Below, in pieces: positions 10,925 to 21,654 of a DNA stretch of 64,000 bases (the first letter of the stretch is position 1; each line of letters begins with the position of its first letter). The position numbers were made by a program, and so were the translations under genes. The notes below the pieces were generated by a model, which was not told the origin of the DNA, searched no databases, and was given only the letters and a program-made list of their open reading frames with translations. Source of the DNA: Mesocentrotus franciscanus (Eukaryota; Echinodermata; Echinoidea; Camarodonta; Strongylocentrotidae); assembly GCA_037976565.1 (NCBI GenBank), contig CP137680.1, positions 28,228,873 to 28,292,872 on the forward strand, written 5' to 3'.

Positions 10925-11076
10925 GGGATTACTTTCTTGTGTGTGTGGACACCCTGGAATTTATACGATGATTCTTTATACGACGTTTCTTGTGTGTGGA
11001 CACCCTGGAATTTATACGATGATTCTTTATACGACGTATCGTTTCGGGATAAATTGTTTTGTGTGTGGACACGCTG
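10925..11076. repeat. Tandem repeat GTGTGTGGACACCCTGGAAT (period about 47 bp)
   Basis: Two nearly exact copies of a roughly 47-bp unit (GTGTGTGGACACCCTGG plus TTTATACGATGATTCTTTA plus TACGACGT) are followed by a partial third. The GTGTGTGGAC and TATACGACG words are shared with the foldback MITE at 10547-10804, so this looks like a degenerate relative of that element. Confidence 0.75.
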
Positions 11077-11214
11077 TAGTTAACGCATGCGAACACGCTC
11101 TCGCATAGGGCGCGCACGGAACCCAAGTCGGTCGGACTTGTGCGAGCCCTGCAGGGATTTATTTTATTCGTTATTTTCGTCATACTCCTTAACCGTTTAC
11201 CTATTAGAATGCCA

Positions 11215-11455
11215 GGAAAGGAAAAGGAGAACTTGTCAAAGTAAAAGGGGGCACTTCTTAGTTTTTAATAGGGTAAGTTATCAGAGGTAAAGAGGGCACT
11301 TGTCAGAGGTGATAAGGGGCACTCATAAGAATATGGGACGGTCACCTATTAGAAGAAAAAGGTTCACTTATGTGAAGTAGAAGGGGGCACTTTGGGGGAA
11401 CTTGAAAAGAGTGAGGGCACTGTGCCCCTACCCCCTCCAGGCGCGCCGCCTCCGG
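11215..11455 (+). repeat. GGGGCAC minisatellite block 1
   Basis: Variant units of about 20-30 bp built on AAAGGGGGCACTTxTCAGAG repeat from 11240. The block ends in CACTGTGCCCCTACCCCC followed by GCGCGCCGCCTCCGG. The same body and GCGCCGCCTC terminal signature recur at 33380-33625, 35255-35480 and, inverted, at 59560-60230. It is non-coding, probably the inside of a mobile element family. Confidence 0.75.
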
Positions 11456-11774
11456 TACTTTTGCTGATACATTTTATTAAGCAATCAAAAACGAATCTCT
11501 GCCAACATACATGTACTGTCTATTTAGTTGCTTCACAAACTCTACAGCGATGCGCGACGAAGCAGTTTAACATATATGTAAACTGCATTCCCAAAGTAAA
11601 TAAGGTCCGGATACATCATCGTGAGCTGTACTGGAGTTTATAATTATTGTAGCGGTTTAAACGCATCAAAACTTAGACAAATTAAGTTATTGTGTCTAAC
11701 AGTCTTCTGGTACATTGTACATGTAATTGTATGTTATGAAAGCGCAATTTTAACGATGTCGGACTTCATTTCAG

Positions 11775-11965
11775 GTCTAAAACCATTGAGCAAGAACCCT
11801 GATCGTTACCAAGACGTTTTCCTCAATGGATCCTGCAAGATCGCGAAGAAGATGTAGAACGCGAAGAAATTTGTCGAAGCTTTGATACAAAAGTGATGAC
11901 GCAGCTAACTGGAGTCTTCAGTCGTGATGATCAATGTAATATTCTGGGAGTAGGAGTCGGCGAAG
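11775..11965 (+). pseudogene. Histamine N-methyltransferase-like exon with a frameshift
   Basis: The exon is bounded by acceptor CTTCATTTCAG and donor GAAG/GTATAG. One frame reads LKPLSKNPDRYQDVFL; after a shift near 11835-11860 another frame reads VEREEICRSFDTKVMTQL and then NILGVGVGEG. The start resembles the (Y/L)-S-x-(N/D)P-x-x-Y-x-x-x-F opening of HNMT-like proteins. ILGVGVGEG sits where the glycine-rich S-adenosylmethionine-binding motif I lies in that family. In the family the enzyme methylates histamine in the cytosol. No further exon is visible because a LINE 3' end starts within 10-20 bases downstream. The frameshift, and a stop TAG in the first frame, make it a probable pseudogene fragment. 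The assignment is from motif memory only. Confidence 0.5.
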
Positions 11966-11974
11966 GTATAGACT

Positions 11975-12446
11975 TTATTTAGAAAAATTAAATCAAACTC
12001 ATGTTCTCAAAAAGCTGCACTGGTTGCCAATCCGCAAGCGCATAGAATTCAAAATCCTTCTCCTCACATGGAAGGCTGTAAATGGATTAGCACCAGACTA
12101 TTTACAAAACCTTGTTATGCCTTATACACCAGCTCGTAGTCTAAGATCATCACACCAGCATCTTCTTAAGATCCTCAAGACACGGGTAGCCTGTGGTGAA
12201 AGGGCTTTTCAGCTGCAGCACCTTCTCTTTGGAATAATTTACCATTTAATTTGAGAATCATAACTTCCTTAGAGACCTTTAAATCCAAGCTGAAATCTTG
12301 TCTTTTTAACAATAACTGTACTTGGCACTATGGCACTCATCCAAACTCTCTCATTCTTTCTATTTTTCTTGTGCGCCTCGGAATAGAATTGTCTAGATAG
12401 ACGGCGCTATATAAATGCCTATTATTATTATTATTATTATTATTAT
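11975..12446 (+). mobile_element. CR1/L2-like LINE, 3' end only
   Basis: Begins in the C-terminal region: HVLKKLHWLPIRKRIEFK, then LLTWKAVNGLAPDYLQNL, then YTPARSLRSS, a pattern typical of the tail of CR1/L2-type ORF2 proteins. A frameshift follows near 12215. The 3' UTR has the stem-like GGCGCTATATAAATGCC and ends in an ATT microsatellite (12423-12446), the usual tail of these LINEs. The element is heavily 5' truncated. Confidence 0.8.
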
Positions 12447-12612
12447 AACATAAACTGGATATACATGCAGTTGTGCTCAAAATTTATGATACCCTTTTTA
12501 TCAGCATGTTCCTTCCTGTTTGTTGATTATTTGGGGTCGCATTGACTTCATGAAATTGTTAAAGGCCTCTTCGTTCAGGTTAATATCCGTTTACATGATA
12601 ATCCTATTCTTA

Positions 12613-13034
12613 AAGGAGAAGTCAACCATAATATTAAGTTAGTTTTAATAGAAGCAGAAAAATAAGAGGAACAGGTCAGTGACAATTTTTTAAAAACAAA
12701 TCCGATTTGTCAAAATAAGTTTTGAAGTTGCAATCATTCAAACACAAATTTGCAACACTGTGACGTATCTTGCGAGTTCCTCTCCAATTACTTCAATAAA
12801 CTTTCATTTTCTTCGTGATTGATGATGAAACAGATATTTTCCTTACAGGGGTCGAATAGAAACATATTCGCAAGATACGTCACAGAGCTACCAATTTGTG
12901 TTTGATTGATCGCAACTTTAAAAATTAATTACTTTCTTATTTTAATCGGAATTTGCTTTAAAATTTCATTGACCTGTTCCTCTCATTTTTCAGCTTCTAT
13001 TAAACCATTTTCATACCAAGATGGTCTTCCCCTT
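12613..13034. mobile_element. Foldback MITE (copy B)
   Basis: Orthologous by duplication to 752-1179. It has the same long inverted arms with GAGGAACAGGTCAGTG and its complement, and GACGTATCTTGCGA on both arms in opposite directions. Confidence 0.75.
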
Positions 13035-13369
13035 TGATTTCTCAAAAAAACATTGAGTTGACTTGAGTTTATTGTATCCACTAAACAGAAACAACGAGTA
13101 AAATTACAAATTAACATGATCAAAATGAACAAACATGATAAATTTCTGATTCAGTTGTTTATTATTTGCACTTTAAAAGACTCAACTTTTGAAATTAAAT
13201 AAAGTAAACATATTGATCAAACTTTACATAAATGAACAAAGACCATATCTAATTTCTCATTCAGTTGTTTAATATAGATTTGCGCTTAATAGAAACAACT
13301 TGTAAAATTGTAAATAAAGTGAACACGTTGATCAAAGTATACATACAAATTGAAAAAAGATCATATTTA

Positions 13370-13430
13370 TATGTGTATATATTTATATATACATATATAT
13401 ACATAGGCCTATATATATATATATATAGAA
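13370..13430. repeat. TA-rich microsatellite
   Basis: TATATA runs interrupted by CATAGGCC, in the spacer between the foldback element and the Penelope-like remnant. The counterpart in unit A (1370-1392) is shorter. No gene is seen in 13035-13990. Confidence 0.7.
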
Positions 13431-13994
13431 CAAAAAATTCAATTTGGATAATCCTCCGTCACGGCAATATACAAATAATAATTAAAACAATTGAAACTAA
13501 AATCATTAAGAGTTTTTTTCTTCATCATGACCGGTTTCAATTTTTTTTCTTCAGATGGTGAATTCGAAATTACAATTTACAAACAAATGCAACAAAAGTT
13601 ATACAAACAATGCGTACGAGCGCATTGCGCTAAAATGGCGCGTGGCTTGGAAACATAATTATCGTATCATATTGTTATATTCTTACATCAGAGATAGATA
13701 GATAGATAGCGATTTTAAACTTACAAATTAGAAACAGGTGCAAAGAACTATCATTAGACAAACAATACGTAAAGGCGCATTGCGCAAAAATGGCAAGTTG
13801 CTTGGCAACGGAATAATCATATTATGTACTGTTACATCATAGTTAAAATCATGCTATTGTCAATCTCTATCTCCATTTGTACTTCAGTATACATGTAATG
13901 TGTTGTTGTTATATCAGCAAAATCATTTATATATGTAAAAAATGCATTATGCATGCAGATTCATGTAACAACCACACCATTCTTTATGTTGAAC

Positions 13995-15740
13995 TAAGGC
14001 TTGTTCAACTCTGCCTGAAATAAATTTATGAAATATTTTTCTTTAATCTTACGTATAGTTTCATTTTCTGTCCTCATTTTATAAACAGGTATGACATCAC
14101 ATTCAGGATTTATTCCTTTTGCACATCTTGATAAATGTTTACTCACATTTAGGATTTTTTTTTTTAATCTCTTATGTGTTGACGATGGATTGTCACTCTA
14201 TTGCTTTAAATATCTCCGATATGTTGTTTTCCACAATCATTACAATTTAGACAATGAAGCAAGTTCCTAGATGTGCATGAAAATCTATCTTTTAATTTGA
14301 ACGTTTTTGTATTACCATTACTGTTATAAATAATTTTGTCCGTGGTGGGTATACATGGGCACGTTTTATACCTCTTATCGAATCATTTTGTGTTCCTCAT
14401 TGTCTTCGTTCCAATGAGGCTGACGTCAACAGTTTCTTTAAATTCGACGCCTGTCTCCTATTTGAAACGTATTTTGTTTTCCGAAATATGTTTTTAAGAT
14501 GAGAATCTTTAGTTAAAAGGGGGAACATTTGTTTGATAGTGTTTGGAAAATTCCCATTATTGGAATTGTATGTAAATACATCAACTATATTTTCTTCTTT
14601 AATCTTCTTTCTCTCACTTCTTTATTCGATACAATTGTACAATTTTTCGTGCCAGATTATATGGTATATTTCTTCTTGTGTGGCGTGAATAACAGGAGTC
14701 AAAATGCAAATACTGATGAGTATCAGCTACGTTATAATGTACATTCGTCTCCACTTATGTTAGTTACATTTATATCCAGGAACGCTATATTCTCTCCTGA
14801 AACCTCTATTTTTAATGAAATATCTTTATGTAGATTTTGCAGGATATCGCAAAATACTTTAATGTCTCCAAACTCTTTTTTTCCATATTATAAAACAATC
14901 TTCTTGGCTTCTTTTGAAATGAGTTACTCTACTTTCTCGTTAAGTTTTTTTCTTCTAAATAACCGAGGAACATAATTATTTGCATATGTTGGGGCCATTT
15001 TATGCCCATTGTTGTTCCTTTGATTTGTTCATAAAATGTACCATTAAATTGAAGAACATTATTACGCAGTATCAACTCAATGGCTTATAGAACAAACTCT
15101 TTGGTTATTCTAGTTTCCAAATCTTGAGGAAATGTTTCCAACCAATATATATAGCATCTGAGCTAACTTCATGATCGATATTAGTATATAGACTGTTAAC
15201 ATCAAACGTAACTATAAAACTAATATCGTCAATATTTTCAGGTAGATGATTCAAGAAACCTACACTATCTCGAATATAGCTCTTTACATGTTTCAAGTAT
15301 GGTTTCAGTACAATATCAATCAGATTACTACGGTGAGTAGGACATACTGGTCCTGCAACTATTGGCCTCATTTTTAAGTCCACATCAGATCCACATTGTA
15401 CGAAAGAGCTTTTCTGTTTTAAAACGTTTTCTTAGATACGTTTACTTTGATGTATTTTAGGCAAACCTTAAAAATAACTTGTCTTATATTCAAAATTCGT
15501 AATATATGAATTTTCTTTTTTGATGAAACTATTTTCATTTTTGTATCAAGTCTTTTATTTTCTTCATTACTTCTTCTCGGGGTATTTCGTTGTATGATTC
15601 TCTTTTGTTCAAATGATCATTCATTTTTTAAATATAAAAACCTTTGTCCATTAGTACAAAAGCAGCCCCTTTGTCTTCTTGTTTGATGACTATATCGTCA
15701 TCTGTCAACAAACCTTTCAGGGTGAACGATTCTTTATTAG
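13995..15740 (-). pseudogene. Penelope-like element remnant, copy B
   Basis: Minus-strand pieces in order: TLKGLLTDDDIVIKQEDKGA near 15660-15720; RPIVAGPVCPTHRSN and the RT motif A block TFDVNSLYTNI at 15105-15383; AFLDINV near 14780; and a cysteine-rich GIY-YIG region LLHCLNCNDCGKQHIG near 14200-14280. The catalytic motif C block is deleted, since the reading passes from KEAKKIV straight to a stop and YGKKEFGDIKVF. The two copies were inactivated differently. The element's own 5' end and long terminal structures are not visible. Confidence 0.8.
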
Positions 15741-16270
15741 ACAACTAATTTCTATGTTGGTACGAGAAGGGTTTTGGGAGGAACGGGGCCGAAGGACTGG
15801 AAAACGAGGTGTTAAGCAGTAGAGATAAGTGGGTTAAAGGGAGGGAGCTTTTGTGATATAAAATATTAATTTCATCGAAGCAGCTTTTTTTGGTTTTCTT
15901 TCTTTTTTTCGGTGTTGATCAACCGGCTCTCAGACTCGAACTTAGTGGCTAGATATACCGAACGGCCCATGCGGAAAACTCCGTAAACTCCCCCAAAGCC
16001 CCCCTCTCCTTCCCCTTCCGCCTAAAAGTAACATGTGGATGCTGTTGCTGATAATAATAATACTAGTAATAATTATAATGATATCAATAATAATGATAAC
16101 AATAATAAAAATAATAATACAAATAATGATTGAGGTTCTTTACTTTATTTTCTGCAAGTGCCTCGCTTAAGGGGGAGGGGGAGGGGCGTTCCCCCGTCTA
16201 GAACAGCTTTTGTGGGCGATTTGTGCCCGTAATCCGCAAGCCTCGAATCCTCGAGCGACGTATCGTTCAA
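15741..16270. other. 3' flank of receptor gene B
   Basis: Non-coding, partly unlike unit A. It contains an AAT/ATA triplet repeat at 16050-16130, matching unit A 5822-5925. Sequence just before the exon matches unit A closely. Confidence 0.45.
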
Positions 16271-16570
16271 TCAACAGTACTGTTTTGGATTGCAGATCAT
16301 CCCCGCCACGGTTCGGCGAAAGAGAGGTTGTGCAGCGGCGTAACTCACCGGGTTTAGGAAACTGTTGGTGAAGCGAATCGTAGAGATGAAGGCAAGCACT
16401 ACATCGGGGAGCTTTCTTTCCAAAAGGATGGACTGATCTACATTGGTGACGATGACGAAGATGACGTGAGGCATCCAAGACACCAGGAACGAAATGATGA
16501 TGAACGAAAGGCTGCGTGTTGCCTTCCGAGCTGAAGCATCGGATTCACGATCTTCACGCCTTCTCTTTGA
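16271..16570 (-). CDS. Class A GPCR paralog B, exon 2 (TM6-TM7 and C-terminus)
   Basis: Encodes the last 99 residues of a 378-residue receptor. The acceptor TTAATTATTAG precedes TCAAAGAGAAGG. It carries SWMP in TM6 and NPVSY in TM7, and ends in a terminal Cys. From SDASARK onward the protein equals paralog A exactly, although the intron around it is diverged; this is the most constrained part of the duplication. Differences from A are confined to the last ICL3 residues (KRRRED versus ERKRKY). Confidence 0.82.
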   Translation of the reverse strand, partial: SKRRREDRESDASARKATRSLSFIIISFLVSWMPHVIFVIVTNVDQSILLERKLPDVVLAFISTIRFTNSFLNPVSYAAAQPLFRRTVAGMICNPKQYC

Positions 16571-17537
16571 CTAATAATTAAAAATGGGAAAACGGGGGAA
16601 AAAGCATATAGAGCATATTATAAGAAGGAAGGATCGTTGAATTATGTTAAAGGAATATTGTGTCATTGGCTGTCACGATTTTTGGGGGCATATTCATGGT
16701 TTTGTCTCGCATTTTTTTTTCCGAATCACAACTCGATCAAATCAAAATAGCAAGAAATCACATGCTCTTGCTTTCTATTTCCTTCATAAAATCCAATTTA
16801 AAACTTCTTGAACAATTTTCTTATATCTTCAGTTGAATGTTTTCTTTTCTGTTTCTTTTTCTTGTTTCTTTTTTGGGGTGGGGCACTTTGTTACCAGTAG
16901 GTAGATGCACTTCAAGCGAGGGAGTCACTAAACCAAATTCGAACCAATTTCCAACAGGTTTGTCGATTTAAAACAAAATGAAACAGACTTTAAGTATATA
17001 ATTAATATCTCGATTAATAGAGGTCTCCTGGTTTTAAATTTCGACGCATACATTAAGTTGAGAAAAATTCTCAACACATAAACAAAAAAACATTCAATTT
17101 TCTGATGGACAGTTTAAACGGAATTGTTGTCACTTGCGATGAACTTCTGACATAATGATTCAAATCCTTCCAACTAGTGTAATATCATGACGGTAATAAA
17201 AGTAAATATAGGTATGTGCATGGGTGGACAGAGAAAAACTTCGATCCACGAAATGGTTCAGTAATACCTCGATCTGGGCTTCCAATCTGAAACTCTTCCG
17301 CCCTCTAGCCAAAATACCGAAACTATAGAAGAATTCTAAATATTCCGGTAGTCAATCGGTCCCTATAAATGTGCCTTTGTCTCGTTCTTAATCGTTTTGT
17401 TCAAATCAATGTGAAACAAGATCGCAATGACTTTCGAGAAACCAAATCCAATACCTATGTTATATTGCCCATAGAAATCGTTTCCCTTCTTTTAGTATTC
17501 ACATCATTCTGTCATGCCCCTCTTTCCCTTCCTTGTC

Positions 17538-17575
17538 TTCTCTCTCTCTCTCTCTATCGCCCTCTCCCTCTCCCC
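17538..17575. repeat. CT microsatellite in receptor B intron
   Basis: TCTCTCTCTCTCTCTAT followed by CGCCCTCTCCCTCTCCCC. It is positionally equivalent to the one in gene A. The intron spans 16571-17894 and otherwise shows no features; it is shorter than in A because it lacks both MITE insertions. Confidence 0.75.
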
Positions 17576-17894
17576 AGTTATTTCTTTCTCTTTACCTTCA
17601 ATGTCTCCCTCATTATCTCGTTGATATCACGTGTGTAGGCCATTAACTGATGCAGTGTTTAATTCTTTGTAATTTTCGTTTTGTTTATTATATATTTCTT
17701 TGTACAGTCTATATGTATACAATATAATTGTTGATCCCTTTATATATATTGTATTATTCTAGTTGTAAGCTGACCTCTTCAGCCTGTGCTGCTGGTCAGT
17801 TTTTATACGCCAATAAAATCTATTTTTTTTTTAATTGCCTAAAGTTGATTTATCGAAGTTTTTGCGAACATGTTTTCAAAAGATAATGTCATAC

Positions 17895-18731
17895 CTTTTC
17901 TTTCTGACCTGTCTGCTGAACATCCATGCTTTTCATCGCCCTGGATTCATCTTGGGATTGAGGATGCGGCGCCATGTTAGACCCACCGTTCGAGGAAGTC
18001 CCAGCATTTGACCCTTCCTCACAACCACTGATCTTCATATCGAACTTGTCTATAAGATGTCGCGCTCCTAGGGAGTTTCGTATCTTGTATAGGATTCTGG
18101 CGTACAGGACGGTGATGATGACAAATGGTAGAAGAGTCATCATCACTGGAAGCGACTGCAAGAGGATTCCGATGGGGCGGTCGCCCTCAGTCGGAGTGCT
18201 GGCATCGAACCCGAAGAATGCAAAAGGGAGCCAGAAAATGAAAGCCACTACCCAAGGGATAGCATTAAGGATATACGCTTTGGTCTTGCTCCTGCTCGTG
18301 AAATGTTTGATAGGTTGATAGGTGGCTTGGTATCGATCAACGCAAATGACAACGATGGTGATCACAGAAACACTGAGGACACCGTCGTTGATGCCGATAA
18401 ATATCTTACACCAGAATACCCCTGGGTGACAGTTACTCACGAAAAGGACAATGAGCGAGAAACCAACCGTCAAATCGCTAAGGATGAGATTGATAATGAA
18501 GGAATTGTTGTATGTCTGAAGTCGTTTCTCTATGACATATGCGACGATCATAACCATGTTAGATGTGATGATAAGAGAGGCGTAAACAATGATCAAAATG
18601 GCACTGGCAACACTTTGCAGTGGCGCTTCAAGCATGTCAGGAACATTGAAGGGAGGTGGGCGATCGGGTTTGCCTGTCCCTGGCAAACCCTCGTCCAAAG
18701 CATCGTTAATCGGAAAAGTAATGCTCGACAT
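17895..18731 (-). CDS. Class A GPCR paralog B, exon 1 (N-terminus to ICL3)
   Basis: Encodes residues 1-279, ending at donor GAAAAG/GTATGA identical to gene A. It has the same architecture: LSDL in TM2, DRY after TM3, W160 in TM4, Pro in TM5 and a Ser/Gly-rich ICL3. About 20 residues differ from paralog A across the exon. B keeps canonical P159, V162 and F164 in TM4, where A has H, E and S. B has lost the N-terminal sequon (SSIT instead of SNFT). Like A, it has Asn at 3.32, Asp at 3.33 and no Cys in ECL2. Family, not ligand, can be assigned: a rhodopsin-class receptor with amine-receptor-like flavour. B looks the more conventional and probably the better preserved copy. Confidence 0.85.
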
Positions 18732-21103
18732 TGCAATGGCGGATGTAAAATTATAAAATCCTTAGTCTCAAAGATCGATTGCAAGCCCTTTGCGCGGAAT
18801 AAAGGGGATTTTTCTTTTAAATTTGCAATTGTATGATCACTTTCTTATAGCTACTATGATCGTTTGATCTTTGAAAGGTAACCTCCAAACAAACAAATAG
18901 AGTACGAGGTGAAATGTCTAGATTTTATACGTCTAATAAAATATTTACTGATTTTTGTATATTTGCACACAACAGTTTCGGTCACGTAACCAATATAAAG
19001 CGATGATTCTTCCAAAATCTGAAGGAAAAGCAGCCTTCATTATTTCGATCGGTTTTCTTTTAATTAAAAAAATTAACAAATATCTGTCTCAGTCCTTTGA
19101 ACTATGACATATAACTATGTAAGAAACAAAATCGTGGTCCATCTAGCGTTGCTGCCCATCTCTGTGGAAATTCGAGTTTGTCTTTTTCTTAAGTAGTTCG
19201 TACAATTTTCAAATATGCAAGGAGAGCATTGATTTTTAGATAAAGAAGAAGAAAAAAATATGATGTAAGCACTTTTGTTAAACCAAAGTTCGATCATATC
19301 AATTAAAGCGTACACATTTACGCGAGTAATAGAAATGATCTTTCCAAGAGATGGATCATCAGTTCCAATTAGTATCATTAATTCTTTAGTATCCCGCTAG
19401 GCATGCTAGGTGCATTATTAAAGACATGGTCAGGAAAGCAATTGAATCAGTTGTTATCCCCAGGCACCGCCCTCCACCAAACTACTTAGCATTGAACTGT
19501 TGTTTCGCTTCCAATTACTTTCTCATCACGCTGTGCAGCTGATTATTCTTATTTATATTACTTTACTTTATTCTTCTACTTGGAAATACTCCTGTTTCGT
19601 CATATTCGTATTCATTTGTCGACCGTGATATCTCTCTCTCTCTCTCTCTCCATCCATCCATCTCTCACTGTTTTTTTCAATCATTCAAACTGTCAAGAGA
19701 TGACTTTGAATTCTGTTTGTATCATGTAATAAGACTATTTATCATATGCTATGCAGCATCATTATTATTATTATGTATCAATTATGTCATTTACATTCAT
19801 GTATGTTTTTGTTAGTAGGACTGTCTTGATATAGAACATTAAAAACAATCATAAATTTCATGGGGAGGAAGAAGAAAAACTGGTAAAAGTTTTCCAAGTA
19901 AATAATGAAAAATATGACGCTGGTCAAACGTCACAGTAGTCATGAGTCAGAGTTCTTGTGATTATCCCTGAAAAGGAGTCTTTCTTATGCCCATAAAAGA
20001 TGAAGGGAAAGGACGAATGTTAACATCCACCGATCAGACATTTCCAAGAAGAAACACAGTTGTGTTACCTGGTTCTTCCGGCTGGTAGGAAGTGAAAGTT
20101 TCAACCTATCAGGTACAAGTTGCAAAATGAGTTACCAGGTACAAACCAATAACGTTTGGTGGGGCGTACACTTCAAAACTATTTCTAAGAATATTAGTCA
20201 CCCAAAATCTTGACCATTAGGTCTGTGGGGTAAATTTGTTATAAATTCAACTAGACATTCAATTCCATTTCAGAAGCTGTTGCAATTAGAAGGAGTACTA
20301 CAAAACGTTTTACGAGTTGTTCGTCAGAATACTACATTCAGCTCTCGGTGATTTCAAGATAGGTGTTGTTTTGGACAGCCTGATAGTCCAAGTCTTGTCG
20401 TTCCACATCGGACAAACTGGAATCAGTGCAAATCTGTAAACACCAACGAGAAGTTGGTGTTTAGGATTTATGTAGCTGTACTGGGACTGGAACTGAAAGA
20501 CAGGACATAACCATTGATCCAGGTCTATCCAGCGAAAGGGGCTGACGTCAGACAGACGAGTCGTCGTCAGGATACTCCAGAAGCAAGAGATACCCAAACT
20601 AAAGACATAGCTAAGGATCTAAATTAATCAGTGAATTGTATTAATCTTCTGTTTAATTCTCATACGTTTGTAATTCATTTATAAATTATCTTGTAGTTTA
20701 CATTTATAAAGGTTTATTCAACCTAAATATTTGTGTTAATTAGTCTTCTAGTGGCAAGGTGTCCAACGTATTAGTGACAGTACTAACATTAGCAAGAGAT
20801 CCCAGCCGCAAGGTATTGCTTGATTCCCATCTTGTGACACAAACTCTTGATCTATTTTGTAGCTACTGTAATGATTATTATCTAGATTGTTCTCACTTTA
20901 AGTATTGTTATTTAATATTATGTTATAAGGCCTATATGTAATATTTGGCCTATTATTATTATCATCCTTATCATCATTTTCGTCATTATCATTATCATTT
21001 TACTATCAACACTACTATTCTACTATCATTATCTCTATCATTAATATGATTACTGTTTTAAAGACAAAACTTTAAAACAGTTTACTTCTTATAATCATGT
21101 TAA
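18732..21103. other. Upstream of receptor B, then featureless intergenic DNA
   Basis: 18732-19695 mirrors the unit A upstream region and ends with a CT microsatellite (19630-19655). From 19700 to 20940 no recognised gene, repeat end or RNA was found. The minus-strand frame at 20310-20597 was considered and not accepted. 20945-21050 is a degenerate ATT/ATC microsatellite. Confidence 0.5.
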
Positions 21104-21590
21104 TTCAGACATATTAGATGTGGGGTCCCACAGGGCTCAATATTAGACCCCCTGTTTTTACTTTATATCAATGATATTTCCAATGCGTCAACTGTCTTCA
21201 AATATATAAGATTTGCTGATGACACAAATGTATTTCTCTCCCATTCGAATTTCAATGTTCTCATCGACACTCTGAACTCAGAACTGCCCAAACTTGCAAA
21301 ATGGTTTCGATGCAATGTACTTCCTTTGAATCTTAAGAAAAGAAACTACATATACTTTAGAACCCATAATAAACCAGTACAATTTGATATACCATTGAAA
21401 ATAGATGATAATGTTATATAACACAAAACCGATACTAAATCTCTTGGAGTTATATTGACGAACTTTTAAATTGGTCTGACCGTGTCAAATATATATCTAA
21501 AACCATTTCACGCAATGTTGGTGTTCTGTCTAAGTTGAAATATTACCTACCATTTAACGCTATATTCATACTGTATAATACCAAAGCCCT
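21104..21590 (+). mobile_element. Non-LTR retrotransposon RT fragment
   Basis: Reads CGVPQGSILDPLFLLYIND, then FADDTNVF, which are RT motifs B and C with both catalytic Asp present. A frameshifted continuation gives ...SLGVIL and then SKLKYYLPFNAIFILYNT, typical of the jockey/CR1-like RT tail. Stops (for example near 21420 and 21465) and loss of both ends show it is dead. Confidence 0.75.
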
Positions 21591-21654
21591 TAGATTGCAA
21601 GACATTTCAGTAAAACGTGCTTCCGTAAGACCTTCGCTGTGCGCAGATGTTTGT

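Larger units (their letters stand above)
12492..19695. repeat. Segmental duplication, unit B (about 7.2 kb)
   Basis: Collinear with unit A (640-10245), same orientation. It lacks the four insertions seen in unit A and so preserves their empty sites. The segment 15741-16020 does not match unit A 5156-5820, so that part was replaced or deleted in one of them. Confidence 0.9.

Noticed and set aside
20310..20597. 95-codon minus-strand frame with Trp and Cys
   Set aside because: No family motif, no splice signals, no duplicate; not supportable as a gene.
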